Part shown: piece by piece, positions 52,659-63,719 of the stretch
Layout of the letters: every line of letters begins with the position of its first letter
How positions within the stretch are numbered: the first letter of the stretch is position 1
NCBI GenBank assembly: GCA_030180135.1
Contig: CM058239.1
Coordinates: forward strand, 64,859,823 to 64,923,822
Direction of reading: 5' to 3'
From: Orychophragmus violaceus
Taxonomy: Eukaryota > Streptophyta > Magnoliopsida > Brassicales > Brassicaceae
Length of the DNA: 64,000 nt
Position numbers and translations under genes: made by a program
Notes under the pieces: generated by a model
Seen by the model: only the letters and a program-made list of their open reading frames with translations
Database searches by the model: none
What the model was told of the DNA's origin: nothing

Positions 52659-53390
52659 ATGACAGGACCTCTTTCAGCCAGCAATAGTTCGGAAAAGACG
52701 ATAGGTTTCCCAAAAGCTACTGGACCCGACATTGCGCTACCTCGCGCGAAGGTATCGACGGTAGCAACCAGCCATATCCCAACGAGCAACATGATCATGG
52801 GAGGGCTCCCGACCTGTAACGACTCCGTGCGATCGATAAAGGAGTACAAACGAAGAGTAGAAACATATCGACGTCACAGACCAAGCGCGAACCACGAGCT
52901 CGGAAGCAAGGATGGTATAACATTTACTAAGGACAATGAGGAAGGATTATACAGACCGCACAACGACCCCCTTGTCGTCGAAGTACAGATCGGTGACTGT
53001 GAGGTAACCAGAATCCTAATCGACACTGGAAGCACGGTCGATCGCATATACGAAGAAACCTTGAAAAGGATGGGACTGTACGACTACGAGATAAAGCGCT
53101 CAGAAAGGCCGTTGGCCGAATTCACCGGAGCTACGACCACAACCGTCGGAACAGTCAAACTACCGGTCCGCGTCGGAAGAACGACAGTAATGACCAAATT
53201 CGTGATCGTCGATAAGCCAGCAATCTACAACGCCATCTTAGGAACACCATGGATCCACACCATGAGAGCAGTCCCGTCGACTTACTATCAATGCGTCAAG
53301 TTCCCTACTCCGAGCGGAACGTTCACGCTCCGTGGAAGCCAGGAAGTCTCAAGCACATGTTTCCTCGTTCTGCCTGCTTGCCGAACCTAA
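52659..53390 (+). pseudogene. Tat-A gag/protease with most of gag deleted
   Basis: One 243-codon frame begins at the gag start (MTGPLSASNSSEK). It jumps through a short linker (IPTSNMIMGGLPTCNDSV) straight into the protease: PLVVEVQIGDCEVTRILIDT with the active-site DTG (DTGSTVDRIYEE), then LPVRVGRTTVMTKFVIVD and YNAILGTPWIHTM. The capsid domain and zinc knuckles are missing, so a large in-frame deletion fused the gag N-terminus to protease. The frame ends before RT after a shift at about 53390. Confidence 0.8.
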
Positions 53391-54240
53391 GATAGAGCTG
53401 CCACCCTAAGAAGGGCCAAGCCGCGACGTTATCGAGCAAGTTAACATCGACATCAGCAACCCATAACGATGCGTAGGCATAGGCGCGGACCTTAGAAAGG
53501 ACCTGAAGGACCAGCTCATTAAGTTCCTCTGCCGAAATGCTTCGACCTTTGCCTGGTTGACCAGTGACATGAAAGGGATCGATCCTACGGTAACATGCCA
53601 TGAACTCCATGTCGACCCAGTGTTCAAACCGGTCAAACAGAAAAGGAGAAAACTGGGGCCGGAGCAGTCTCAAGCCGTGAACGACGAAGTAGAAAGACTA
53701 TCCAAGGCGGGCTCGATAGCCGAAGTGAAATACCTGGACTGGCTCGCAAATCCGGTGGTCGTCAAGAAAAAGAACGGGAAGTGGAGAGTGTACGTCGACT
53801 TCACAGACCTCAACAAAGCCTTCCCAAAGGAAAGCTTCCCGCTCCCTCACATCGACAGACTCGTCGAAGCCACAGCAGGCAACGAGCTCTTATCATTCAT
53901 GGACGCCTTTTCCGGGTACAACCAAATAATGATGCGCCCCGAAGACCGAGAAAAAACATCGTTCATCACCGACCGAGGGACATACTGCTACAAGGTAATG
54001 CCGTTCGGCTTAAAGAACGCCGGAGCAACGTATCAAAGGCTCGTCAACAAAATGTTCGCTGACCAACTCGGACAAACAATGGAGGTGTATATCGACGACA
54101 TGTTGGTAAAATCAGCCTCGGCTGACGACCACATTGCTCACCTCACGACCTGCTTCAACAGCTTAAACAAATACAGAATGAAGCTCAACCCAGCCAAGTG
54201 CACATTCGGATCCACTTCGGGGGAATTCTCGGATACATAG
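53391..54240 (+). pseudogene. pol: Tat-A reverse transcriptase
   Basis: After a degraded linker, frame 53557-54240 gives most of the RT domain: ELHVDPVFKPVKQKRRKLGP, NPVVVKKKNGKWRVYVDFTD, FMDAFSGYNQIMM, FGLKNAGATYQRLVNKMF and the catalytic VYIDDMLVKS. A frameshift near 54220 moves the C-terminal end (GYIVTKRGIEENPQKI) to the next frame. Confidence 0.88.
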
Positions 54241-55196
54241 TCACCAAAAGAGGGATAGAGGAGAACCCACAAAAGATTGCAGCACTCACCGAGATCCCTT
54301 CGCCAAGGAACACGCGCGAGGTGCAAAAACTCACCGGACGAATCGCCGCACTAAGCCGATTTATCTCGAAATCAACATATAGATGCCTACCTTTCTACCA
54401 ACTTCTCCGAGGAAACAAGCAGTTCGAATGGGACACCGGATGTGAGAACGCCTTTCAACAGCTGAAAGATTACCTATCTACGCCCCCCGTCTTGTCCAAA
54501 CCAGAAGAAGGCGAAACCCTATACGTATACATATCGGTATCAAGCTCCGCAGTAAGCGGCGTCCTCTTCAGGGAGGACAGGGGCGACCAAAAGCCAGTCT
54601 TCTACATCAGCAAAAGCCTCGATGACGCTGAAACGCGATACTCCACCTTGGAAAAGCTCGCTCTTGTGGTCGTCACCTTAGCAAGGAAACTCCGGCCATA
54701 CTTCCAATCCCACTCGGTAACCGTCCTCACCAACCAACCACTGCGGACAATACTTCACACCTTAAACCAATCAGGACGAATGGCGAAATGGGCGGTGGAA
54801 CTAAGCGAGTACAACATCGACTATAAACCACGAACAAGTGCAAAGTCGCAAGTCCTGGCAGATTTCCTGATCGAACTACCACCAGAGCTGACCCGTGACG
54901 AGGACCAAGCTGCGATCGAGAAATTGACCCTTTTCGTTGATGGGTCATCTTCTTTTAACGGGTCAGGAATTGGTATCAGACTGACCTCCCCAACTGGAGA
55001 GATACTGGAACAGTCATTCCGACTCGCTTTCCCACCGTCCAACAATGAAGCAGAATACGAAGCCCTGATAGCGGGACTGCGGCTGGCAAAGGCAATCGGA
55101 GCAAGGCATATCAACGCATTCTGCGATTCACAAGTCATCGCCAGCCAGTACAACGGCGAATACGAAGCCAAGAACGACCGAATGGGAGCCTACTAG
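54198..55196 (+). pseudogene. pol: Tat-A RNase H plus additional (archaeal-type) RNase H
   Basis: The first RNase H spans about residues 60-220 (FEWDTGCENAFQQLKDYL, YVYISVSSSAVSGVLFREDR, YSTLEKLALVVVTLARKLRP). A second RNase H follows: LTLFVDGSSSFNGSGIGIRL, NNEAEYEALIAGLRLAKAIG and AFCDSQVIASQYNGEYEAKN, which has the D-E-D pattern. This second domain is a hallmark of the Tat lineage. The frame stops at 55196, where the usual Y-x-x-L helix would continue. Confidence 0.88.
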
Positions 55197-56690
55197 AAGA
55201 TCGTTCAGAAGTTGGCCGGAGAATTCAGAATCTTCTCGTTTACCAAGATCCCGCGAAGCTGATGCACCAGAAGCCCTCGCATCTACATCTGACCCCGACC
55301 TTCGACGGGTCATACCAGTCGAATGCATCGAAAATTCGAGCATAAGTCAGACCAAAAACCTGTTCGCCATTTCCGAACCCGAAGACAGGATGGACGACCC
55401 CGACGAAACAGACGAGTCTGCCACAAAGGAAACCTCCGGGCAAGCGAATGACTAGAGGGACGAGATCATATCTTACATCCTGGAAGGGACGGTTTCGGAA
55501 GACATATGGGCGGCTTGACGCCTAAAATCTAGATGCGCCCACTTCGTCATAAGCGACTGAAAGCTATTTCGCGTAAGCACATCAAAAACCCTACTAAGCT
55601 GCATCCACGGCGAGGAGATCAAATGGGTATTGGAAGAAACACACGAGGGAGCCGGAGGAAACCACTCCAGCGGTCGGACAATGGCTATGAAAATCAAGAG
55701 ACAGGGACATTTCTGGCCAACGATGGTAGCAGACTGCGAAAAGTACGTCGCCTGCTGTGAAAAGTGCCAAAGACATGCGCCTGACATACACCAGCCCGCC
55801 AAATTTTTAACCACCTCAGCCGCCCCCTGCCCATTCATGAGATGGGCGATGGACATAGTAGGCCCCATGCCGGCCTCCAGGCAAAAGAAATTCGTTATCA
55901 TCATGACGTATTACTTCACCAAGTGGGTAGAAGCTGAATCGTATGCCAGTATTCGAGATCTCGACGTGCAGAGATTCGTATGGAAATAAATCATCTGCCG
56001 CCACGGGCTGCCATACGAGATCATAACGGACAACGGATAACAGTTTATATCAAGTGTCTTTGAAGGTTTCTGCGCAGGATGGAAGATATGTCTGAGAAAA
56101 TCAATACCCCGCTACCCTCAGGGAAACGGACAGGCAGAAGCCACAAACAAGACAATCATCCACCGGCTCAAGAAACGTCTAGAAAGAAAAAGGGAGTTCG
56201 GGCCGACGAACTAGATGGAGTACTGTGGTCGCACAAAATGACCCCGCGTCGAGCAAGAGGAAAAACCCCTTTTTTATTGTCGCACGGAATGGAAGTGATG
56301 GCACCAGACGAAGTGAGCATACCAACAATCAGACGCAAACTCGCACCAGAATACGAAGATCTCAACAACCACATGATCCTCGATCACCTCGACCATGTCG
56401 AAGAAAAACGCGATCAAGCGCTCCTCATAATCCAAAACTACCAGCAACAGGCCACACGATATTATAACAAAAAGGTCAGAGGAAGACATTTCAACGAAGG
56501 GGATCTCGTCTTACGAAAGGTGTTCGAAAACACCAGAGAATACCGAGCAGGAAAACTCGGCGCGAACTGGGAAGGCTCATACATCATCTCCAAAGTCGTA
56601 AAACCAGGAGTATACGAGCTCGTCACCATGCAAGGAGAAGCAATACCCTGTTCGTGGAACGCAAACACGCTCAAACGATACTACTACTGA
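55197..56690 (+). pseudogene. pol: Tat-A integrase (several breaks)
   Basis: The zinc-binding region reads HFWPTMVADCEKYVACCEKC in frame 55630-55989. The first catalytic Asp is in RWAMDIVGPMP. A stop at 55989 and others near 56039 break the core; the second Asp is in IITDNG, just before a stop. A PQGNGQAEATNKTI-like block with the catalytic Glu is readable at about 56110-56155, and the C-terminal domain (GDLVLRKVFENTREY, GSYIISKVVKPGVYELV) runs on in 56079-56690. Upstream, 55197-55600 is degraded. Confidence 0.85.
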
Positions 56691-56985
56691 AAAACAAAAA
56701 AAACGAACTACGATCTGCTTGATCCCTCCCTGGAGGGTACGTAAGCAGCCTTTTTAAGGTCCAGCTACTTCAATAAAAACTCTTTATAAAATTCCTTCTC
56801 TCTAAACTGCTCGCATTCCCTTGCACTCACCGACGTTTTGGCCAAACGATCGATGAGAACGATGCATCGCACACAAAAAATGACCAACACGCGTCACAAG
56901 CCGGGCCCAGACCCGCAAAAAAGTCCCCACCCGAACAGATCTAATAATCCGAACACCTGTTCGCACATCCAGTTCAAACGAGACT
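56691..56985 (+). other. Tat-A 3'UTR, proximal part
   Basis: It starts with CGAACTACGATCTGCTTGAT and CTGGAGGGTACGTAAGCAGC, a sequence commonly seen right after Tat-type pol. No coding. Confidence 0.65.
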
Positions 56986-57372
56986 TCCACAGGATAAGCC
57001 GAGCACGTACTTGCACCTAGCAATATATATCCACGGTATAAGCCGAGCTCGATCTCTCCCCCAAAAGAACCACATGATAAGCCGGCATCAGATTCGCACC
57101 TCTAAGTGACCACAGGATAAGCCGAGCACGTACTCGCCCCTCTGAATCAATTACAGGATAAGCCGAATTCGCCCCTAAAAACCGCATACAGGATAAGCCG
57201 GAAAAAGTTCCGCACCTCAAAAGACCACAGGATAAGCCGAGCACGTACTCGCGCCTAAAGGTTATCACGGGATAAGCCGGCGGTAGCCCGCACCCCAAAA
57301 AACACAGACTACAGGATAAACCGAGCACGTACTCGTCCATAAAAGTCATTCACAGGGTAAGCCGGCAACAAT
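56986..57372. repeat. 3'UTR minisatellite of Tat-A, about ten 40-bp units
   Basis: The core CAGGATAAGCCGAGCACGTA recurs with starts near 56990, 57032, 57071, 57111, 57152, 57188, 57227, 57267, 57311 and 57351, i.e. every 36-44 bp. Units with GAGCACGTACTCG and units with a GGC...CCCGC end are interspersed. Tandem repeats in this position are known in Tat-lineage 3'UTRs and can seed satellite DNA. Confidence 0.9.
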
Positions 57373-57568
57373 CCCGCCCCTACAAACACATAACATAGCA
57401 AACAAGAAACAAAACAAGAAAAAGGAGAGGGGGCAGGGACATAACCGTTCACGTTCATTAAAAACGGACTACAAAACAAAGCGCATAAAAGTCCAATCCA
57501 AGAAAAACAAGTACAACCAAACAAAGCAGGAGAAACAAACCCGCACCCCCAAAAAATCAAACCAAACA
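57373..57568 (+). other. Spacer between minisatellite and antisense gene
   Basis: A-rich, non-coding. Confidence 0.5.
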
Positions 57569-59248
57569 CTAAGACCCGACCTGGACACACTCCTCCGAAG
57601 GAACAAGCCCTTCATCACGAAGTCTGGCAACGTCAACAGCAGTGATGATCCCCTCGTTCGAACCATGCACATCCCACACGAAGCGACCTGCCAAAATATC
57701 TTTTTGACGATCTTGATTACCCAAAGGAGTCATGTGAAAGTCCCCTTCGGAAAGCTCGGTATAGTTATCGAATAAAGCTCTTCCCTGAGGACCTTCTCGT
57801 CAGTAACCAGCCGCTCGATCTTTGATATTGGAAGGTCCAGGCCACCATCGACTAGAAGACGATATGAAGCTAAGACCAAAACAACCTGGTTCAACTCCAG
57901 AAGCTTCTCCCGGGATCGTACGTCCTCCTCCCTGGCTCTCCTAATTTTTGACAAACGAGCCTCCGCTCTACCAAATTTCTCGGCCTTCGATCGAGCGATC
58001 TCGTTGGCGCAAGACATACACAACTTATCACACTCCGACCGGTGCACCACTTGAGCAGCAAGCAGCACGTCCCTTTCTCGCGATGAATCAGCAATCCGAA
58101 GCTCGAAATTCTCAACCCTTCTCTTCTCACGACGAAGGACATCACCAACCCCCTTAAGCTCGCGAACCTTTGCATGCATCTCAAGCAGCTTCGATCCAAG
58201 CCTCTCCTTCTCGAGTCTGAGCGCCTTGATCTCTTGCTCATAAGCATCCGTCAAAATATTCTCGTCTACAAGAGCCTACCAAAAAAAAAAACCCGAAAAC
58301 TCACAACGAGAAAGAGAAGAAAAATGAAAGCACGGAGATGGAAAAATCTTACCTGAATACGAGGACATCCAATCCTCCGATGAAGGTCAGACCTAAACGA
58401 CACAGGAACCAAAGGCCGCTCGCTCAATGGACTCGACCTCATTGATCGGAGAAATCGGACACACGCATCATCATCATTAACAATCGCCTTAAACCAGAAT
58501 ACTCAAAGGGAACTGAAAAATCAACCGCTTCAACTCGGACGGACGTCTCAGGCTTAGATACAGAGGCTATTCCTCTCTTCTCCGTTTTCATCCTCTTCAA
58601 TTTTTGACATCGAGGAGTCACCACTAACCGCACCGTCTCGTGCGCCAGCCAACATACCCCCGGACAGCCGCTCCTTCTTGAGGTCCCACTTAGCCGCCCG
58701 GCATCCATACGGGAGAAACTCCTTCGAATCCTCTCCATATGGACATCGGGCCACAACAAAGGACCAACTGAAGTCATCTTCTTCAAACCCAAAGGAAAAT
58801 CCTTCGGATAGGGAGCGTTGAACGTACGACGATATGGGCAAAAGAAAACACGAATAAAAAAAGGAGAGAAAAGAAGAGAGAGGAAGTAAAGAAAGGGGAA
58901 GAACAGGAACCATACCATGAGCATGATTCCATGACGATCGGAACAACCCATCATTATCGGGAACCGACGCATCATTAACCTTCGCGAAGAAATACCTATC
59001 CCGCCAGTCAAGTATTTTACTCACCGCGCCGGTAACATGCTTGAGCCCATACCGACTCCTAGTCGAAACGTAGTGCGTCCCGGTGATCGTATTGTTAGTA
59101 GAAATCCTCATCACCTCCTCGAAAAACTGAAGAGTCATGTCAACCCTCCCCTCAGCACCAAGTAATAAGGCAGCTACCATATTGCGAACCACAGCCAGGC
59201 AAAGTTGAGAAAGAGCAATCCGACGCTGCTCAAAGTAACTTACCATAA
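57569..59248 (-). pseudogene. Tat-A antisense extra gene (PF04195-like 'putative gypsy type transposon' protein)
   Basis: It is transcribed opposite to pol, between pol and the expected 3' LTR. The conserved domain opens at the break: SYFEQRRIALSQLCLAVVRN, TNNTITGTHYVSTRSRYGLK, ILDWRDRYFFAKVNDASV. This aligns by eye with the homologous gene of Tat-B. A likely intron starts after about 58928 (GTATGGTTCC...) and ends before AACGCTCCCTATCCGAAGG at about 58825. A long coiled-coil C-terminus lies at 57730-58254 (YEQEIKALRLEKERLGSKLL, REKRRVENFELRIADSSRER). A frameshift near 57735 displaces the last 50 residues. The N-terminus is cut off by Tat-B. Function is unknown; the family is reported as an accessory ORF of plant gypsy elements. 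Confidence 0.7.
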
Positions 59249-59763
59249 TGTGGATCCTAAAACCCACACTCAGTTTTCAGAGTGTTTTCGATGAGCTGAT
59301 TTATAAAGTAGATGGGTTAGATTCTTGGTCGAACTAGATCAAGGAACTTAACAATGGTGAAAAAAGGATTTGTATTGATTTTTATATAAGGACACTAAGA
59401 ACTCGAGCTAAGTAGCGATTACAAGGTCTTAATGCTAGGTTTGAGTATGATGTCAAGAATCCGGTCCCTTCTCTCGTCGTTGAAGCCTCCTTTTATAGTC
59501 CTCTTCTCCACGATTGCTTTCCTCGGTTTGCGGAGTTGGCTTCAACAACCCACGGGATTCTCGGGATTATGCGCTCTAACGACTCCTCCTTCTTCGCCGG
59601 TTTGTTGCCAACAGACGGACTCGTCACTTGTCGGGCTATACTCCGGAGTCGGAGTCTCCTTTGTTGGATTGGGCTTGACTGTGAATGCTTTCGGGCCCGC
59701 TTGTTGAAGACACATGAGGCCTTATCCAGCCAATTCTCTTGGGAGTGAATTTGGGCCCAAACA
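59249..59763 (-). mobile_element. 3' LTR of Tat-B
   Basis: In plus coordinates TGTGGATCCTAAAACC...GGGCCCAAACA, 515 bp. A purine-rich minus-strand tract GGGCCGGGGGGCAAA at 59764-59778 adjoins it, as a polypurine tract should. The left edge falls exactly where the Tat-A antisense gene stops. Confidence 0.72.
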
Positions 59764-60268
59764 TTTGCCCCCCGGCCCTTTAAGCGGAGTCCCGAGCTTG
59801 AAGGGCGAGATCTTCTTGGGAAGGCCCACAGTCTTCTTGGATAAGGCTAAATCTTTCAGTTTAAACCGCGCCAGAGATACTTGGACGATTCGGTTTCTCA
59901 GATGCACCGTTGGATGGAGCGTGGAAGATAGTCCCGCCAAAATGGGTGGCCAGGATGAGAGCGTGGTATCAGTCACGCGCGTGTGCAGCGCGTCGGAGGA
60001 TGCTAGCGCGATTCGACGGTTGCGATACGTGAGATTGGAAAAGATCTTTCGGAGTCCCGAGGTTGCGTCATTATGACGTCTTTATAACTCCACTCCTCGC
60101 GAACCCATTCTCCAAGACTCAACCGCCATTCTTAAGGTAACTTCTCCACTCTCCCTCGTTATATCGGTTCCCTTTCTCCTTTCTTTTTTTTTGTTTTCCT
60201 TTTTACGCTTTTCAGTTTTCTCTTTCTTGTTTGCAAAAAGGAGACTGCTTTCTTGAAATCTTTAAACA
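59764..60268 (+). other. Polypurine tract of Tat-B and promoter/5'UTR region of its antisense gene
   Basis: After the tract, about 500 bp precede the start codon at 60269. TTATAACTCC near 60080 and a CT-rich leader (60140-60240) suggest promoter and 5'UTR. No other coding. Confidence 0.5.
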
Positions 60269-62158
60269 ATGTCGAAATCGAGTCTCGTTAGGGTTAAGAA
60301 AGAGAAACAGGTGGTCGAGGAGGAAGAGTTCGAGTATCCGGTTCCGACTACGAAGGCGGAGGACATTGAGAACCTATACTCGTCGCACGGCGTACCGAGG
60401 TCGGTGAAATTGAAGCTTCTCGATCCTGGGGAGACGCCGGAGTCGGTTAAACCAGGCTATTGCTGTGCCTACAAGGCTTACTTCGAGAAGTGTAACCTAA
60501 TTTTTCCGATCCCTCGGCTCCTGTTGGATGTGATAGGCGAGCTTGGGATAGCGCTTCCGCAATTAACGCCGAATTTCATCCGCTACCTCATCGGCCTGCT
60601 GGTTAGGGCTCGAGAGGAGGGGATTCCGTTTGACTTGTCCGTTCTTCATGATTTATGTTCGATCAAGCATAACTCGGCGAAGGGGCTCTTCTACCTCTCT
60701 CCTCGGAGGAGCTTGGCGATCTTGGTGGCGGTGCCGAACCGGGAAGATCGTTGGAGAGAGCGGCCCCTGAAGTTCAAGCTTGACTGTCACTCAATCGGGG
60801 ATTACGATCCCTCTAAAATCACGACCGCGTGGTCGGAGTCTGTTGGTTAGAGATAGCGTTTAGTTAGGGTTTCTCTTGTTGCATGTCGGTTTTGGTCTTA
60901 TCCGAAGAAACCTGAGTGTTTGCTTTTCTTTTGATGTTTGCAGAAATCCCGGAGAGATCTGGAATAACTCCCGTGATCAGGAGACTAGCAGGCGTTCTCA
61001 GCTCCAGAGACGTGCTTTGGACCTCTTTTAATTTTGACAGAGTAAAGCGCGCACTCGAGCTTCCCGAGGCAATAGAGCCATTGGAGATTCGTCCTGCTCC
61101 GGCCCTCATCGGTGAGTGTATACTCGTTTTTTTTTTATATATAGTCCGGGTGCGGGTCTCAGAGAGTTTTTCTTTGCTTTACAGCTTCCCGAGAGCACTC
61201 GCCTTCCGAAGCCGCTTTGTCGAGTACGACCCATCCGAAAAAGAATATGAGGAGACGTCCCACCGTTCGTGAGTCATCCAAGAGGCCTGCTGAGAAGGCG
61301 TCGTCTGGTGGTTATGCCCCCATCCATGCCGGTCAGCTGAGTGACGCTTTAACCGGTGCTATCAATGACGGGAGGTCTGGAGGTGTTCCTACGCCGCCTC
61401 CGCGCCGGGACACGGAGTCTGGGAAGGGACCGGAAGTTGCACGCCCCGACCAAGTGATTCATCTGAGTTCCAGGGCCACTGGGAGTGATTCCTCGATGCA
61501 GCCTTTGAACAAGAAGCCTCGATATGAAAAGGAGGCAGCTGCTGGGTCGGGCTCGTCGCATGCTCCGGGATCCAAACCGTTTCATTGGAAGTTCGAACAC
61601 ACCAAGGATTATCCGGTTACGGACGATCCAGAGGGGCTCGCTCATCTGCTCCGTCATTGTAAGGCTGCTGGGTGCTCTCTGCCTTCGGTGAGGAATCTGA
61701 TCGGCCGGGAGCTGTTTGTTAAGGCGATGGTTGCCAAGGGAAAGGTACCCTTCTGAGCTCCGCTTTTACTCTTTCAGTCTGGTCTTCTTAACGCTTGTTT
61801 TTCTTGTCTCAGGCTCTGGAAGCGGACAATCAACTCACGGCTTTTTACGAGCAGAGTCTTAGATCCGTCCCTAGCCAAGAGGAGCTCGAGCAAGCTCAGA
61901 GCGTTGTGCACCAGTTGACTGTGAGTCTTAAGAGCTGCCAGGAGGAAGTAAACCGCTATGAGGCCCAGCTTAACGTTGTAAAGTCCGAGCGCCTGGCTGC
62001 CGTAGAGAGGGCGGCTACTTTGGAGGCGCAGATCAAGGATCTCCTTGAGAAGGCGGAGGATGCGATTCGCTCGGCCCGACACGACGGAATGAGGATAAGG
62101 GACGGTCATTACTACGACATGTTCGAAGCTCACAAGGATAAGTTCGAGAGGAAGAAGA
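60269..62158 (+). CDS. Tat-B antisense extra gene, spliced, PF04195-like plus coiled coil (3'-truncated)
   Basis: Four exons fit splice sites and keep frame: 60269-60845, 60944-61111, 61185-61744 and 61813-62158 (introns GT...AG at 60846-60943, 61112-61184 and 61745-61812). Exon 1 carries the conserved domain: PGYCCAYKAYFEKCNLIFPI, GIALPQLTPNFIRYLIGLLV, DLCSIKHNSAKGLFYLSPRR. This matches the 'putative gypsy type transposon' family (PF04195) as I recall its pattern. Exon 3 is a Ser/Pro-rich linker with a basic KKNMRRRP stretch; exon 4 is a coiled coil (LKSCQEEVNRYEAQLNVVKS). Despite the family name there is no transposase catalytic triad. It runs antisense to its host element. Copia-7 truncates it. 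Confidence 0.75.
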
Positions 62159-62479
62159 TGTTAGAATATGATGTTTAGAATAAGAAAGTAGCTTAGATTG
62201 AAGATAGAATGAAGTGAGAATGAAGAGAGAGAGCTTGGCACCCGATTAGGGTTTCCGAGCCGGTTAGAGAGAGAGTAAGAGAGATATAAAGTTTTAGAAG
62301 TAGAACTCTCAATATATATTAACAAGTGATGTTACAAGGTATATATAGAAGATACAACTAGGTTAAGCAACTAGAGAGAGAGAGACAACCGAAATTTGTT
62401 TGGTGAGATGTAGGTGATTTGTTGGTGAGAGTTAGGTGAGTTGTTGGTGAGACCAAATATTTCCAAATAGTAGTCTTCA
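62159..62479 (-). mobile_element. 3' LTR of Copia-7
   Basis: The left edge TGTTAGAATATGATG is clear. The right edge is placed at ...AGTCTTCA before a minus-strand purine-rich GGGGAGTTACTATT and is less certain. The pol frame appears to read into this LTR (stop at 62358). Confidence 0.6.
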
Positions 62480-63719
62480 AATAGTAACTCCCCAAATAGT
62501 GTAGAACCGAGATTAGTTCCTTGTCACACACCTTCAAGCTAGCTGCCTTGGTGAACACATCTGCTAGTTGTTCTTCACTTCTTCTGAAGCAAGGTAACAC
62601 AACTCCTTGCTCAATCAACTGCCTTACTATGTGGCAATCCACTTCAATATGTTTAGTCCTTTCATGGAAGACTGAGTTTGAGGCAATGTGAATGGCTGCT
62701 TGGTTGTCACAATGCATGGTGATTGGTTTTGTCTTCTCAATCCCCAAATCCACAAGAAGAGCTTCGATCCACACCAATTCTGTTGCTAGCTTCCTCATTG
62801 CTCTATATTCAGCTTCAGCACTTGAACATGACACTATCTTCTGCTTCTTTCTCTTCCAAGTGACAAGGTTTCCTCCAATGAATGTGCAATATCCAGTAGT
62901 AGATCTCCTGTCCACTCTATCTCCTGCCCAATCAGCATCACAATACCCAACTATCTCTGTACTTTGATTGCAACCCATCCAAATGCCTTGACCAGGAGCA
63001 CCACTTAGATATCTGAGTATCCTTTCAACCATATCCCAATGATGCATCTTTGGTGCTTGCATATGTTGGCTTACCTGGTTCACTGCAAAACACAAATCAG
63101 GTCTGGTTATGGTTAAGTAAATAAGCTTACCAACCATCCTTCTATATTGGGTAATGTCCTCAAATGGACTGTCTTCAAGCTCCCCCTCTCTTATGACTTT
63201 GTAGCCTTCCTCCAATGGTGTCTTAGCTGGTTTTGATCCAATCTTTCCTGGCTCAGATAACAAATCAAGTGTGTATTTCCTTTGAGATAAGAAGAGTCCA
63301 TCATTAGATCGACAAACTTCTATCCCAAGGAAGTACTTTAGAGTAGCAAGATCTTTAATATCAAAAACAGATTTGAGATAAGCTTTAGTTTCTTGTATAC
63401 CTGACTTGTTACTCCCTGATATGATAATGTCATCAACATAAACAAGGATAACAATGATACCTTCCTGATCTTGGAGAGTGAACAATGTATGATCTCCTTC
63501 AGACCTCTTGAAACCTCTTTGCATAAGTGTTGAACTCAGCTTGTGATACCAAGCTCTAGGTGATTGTTTTAACCCATAGATGGCCTTCTTGAGTCTTAGT
63601 ACTTTCCCTGTTTTAACAAGGCTTTCAAGACCAGTGGGTGGTGTCATGTATACCTCATCTTCAAGCTCCCCTTGAAGGAATGCATTCTTGACATCCATTT
63701 GCCAAAGTTCAAAAATCAA
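62358..63719 (-). pseudogene. pol: Copia-7 reverse transcriptase/RNase H (453 codons)
   Basis: RT blocks: LWQMDVKNAFLQGELEDEVY, LKKAIYGLKQSPRAWYHKLS and the catalytic LVYVDDIIISG. Connection: YRRMVGKLIYLTITRPDLCF. RNase H: VGYCDADWAGDRVDRRSTTG, SCSSAEAEYRAMRKLATELV and HCDNQAAIHIASNSVFHERT, i.e. D, E and D all present. The usual copia tail (QLADVFTKAAS) is followed by about 50 unrelated residues read through the polypurine tract and LTR. A frameshift at its N-terminal side separates it from 63709-63981. Confidence 0.9.

Larger units (their letters stand above)
52202..59248 (+). mobile_element. Tat-A: plus-strand Tat-type Ty3/gypsy element, 5' part
   Basis: LTR 52202-52600, PBS leader, fused gag/protease, RT, RNase H, a second (plant Tat) RNase H, integrase, 3'UTR minisatellite and an antisense extra gene, cut at 59249 by Tat-B. 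The extra RNase H and the extra antisense ORF after pol are recognised features of the Tat lineage. Several frameshifts and stops make it non-functional. The 3' LTR lies beyond the window. Confidence 0.8.
59249..62158 (-). mobile_element. Tat-B: minus-strand Ty3/gypsy element, 3' end
   Basis: The 3' LTR (59249-59763), polypurine tract and antisense extra gene (plus strand) are present. It is inserted into the Tat-A antisense gene and is itself cut at 62159 by Copia-7. Pol is not in the window; the assignment rests on the LTR/PPT layout and the PF04195-like gene. Confidence 0.7.

Noticed and set aside
60269..60845. Transposase activity for the PF04195-like protein
   Set aside because: The family name is historical; no DDE, HUH or other nuclease motif is visible, and its location is as an accessory ORF of a gypsy element.
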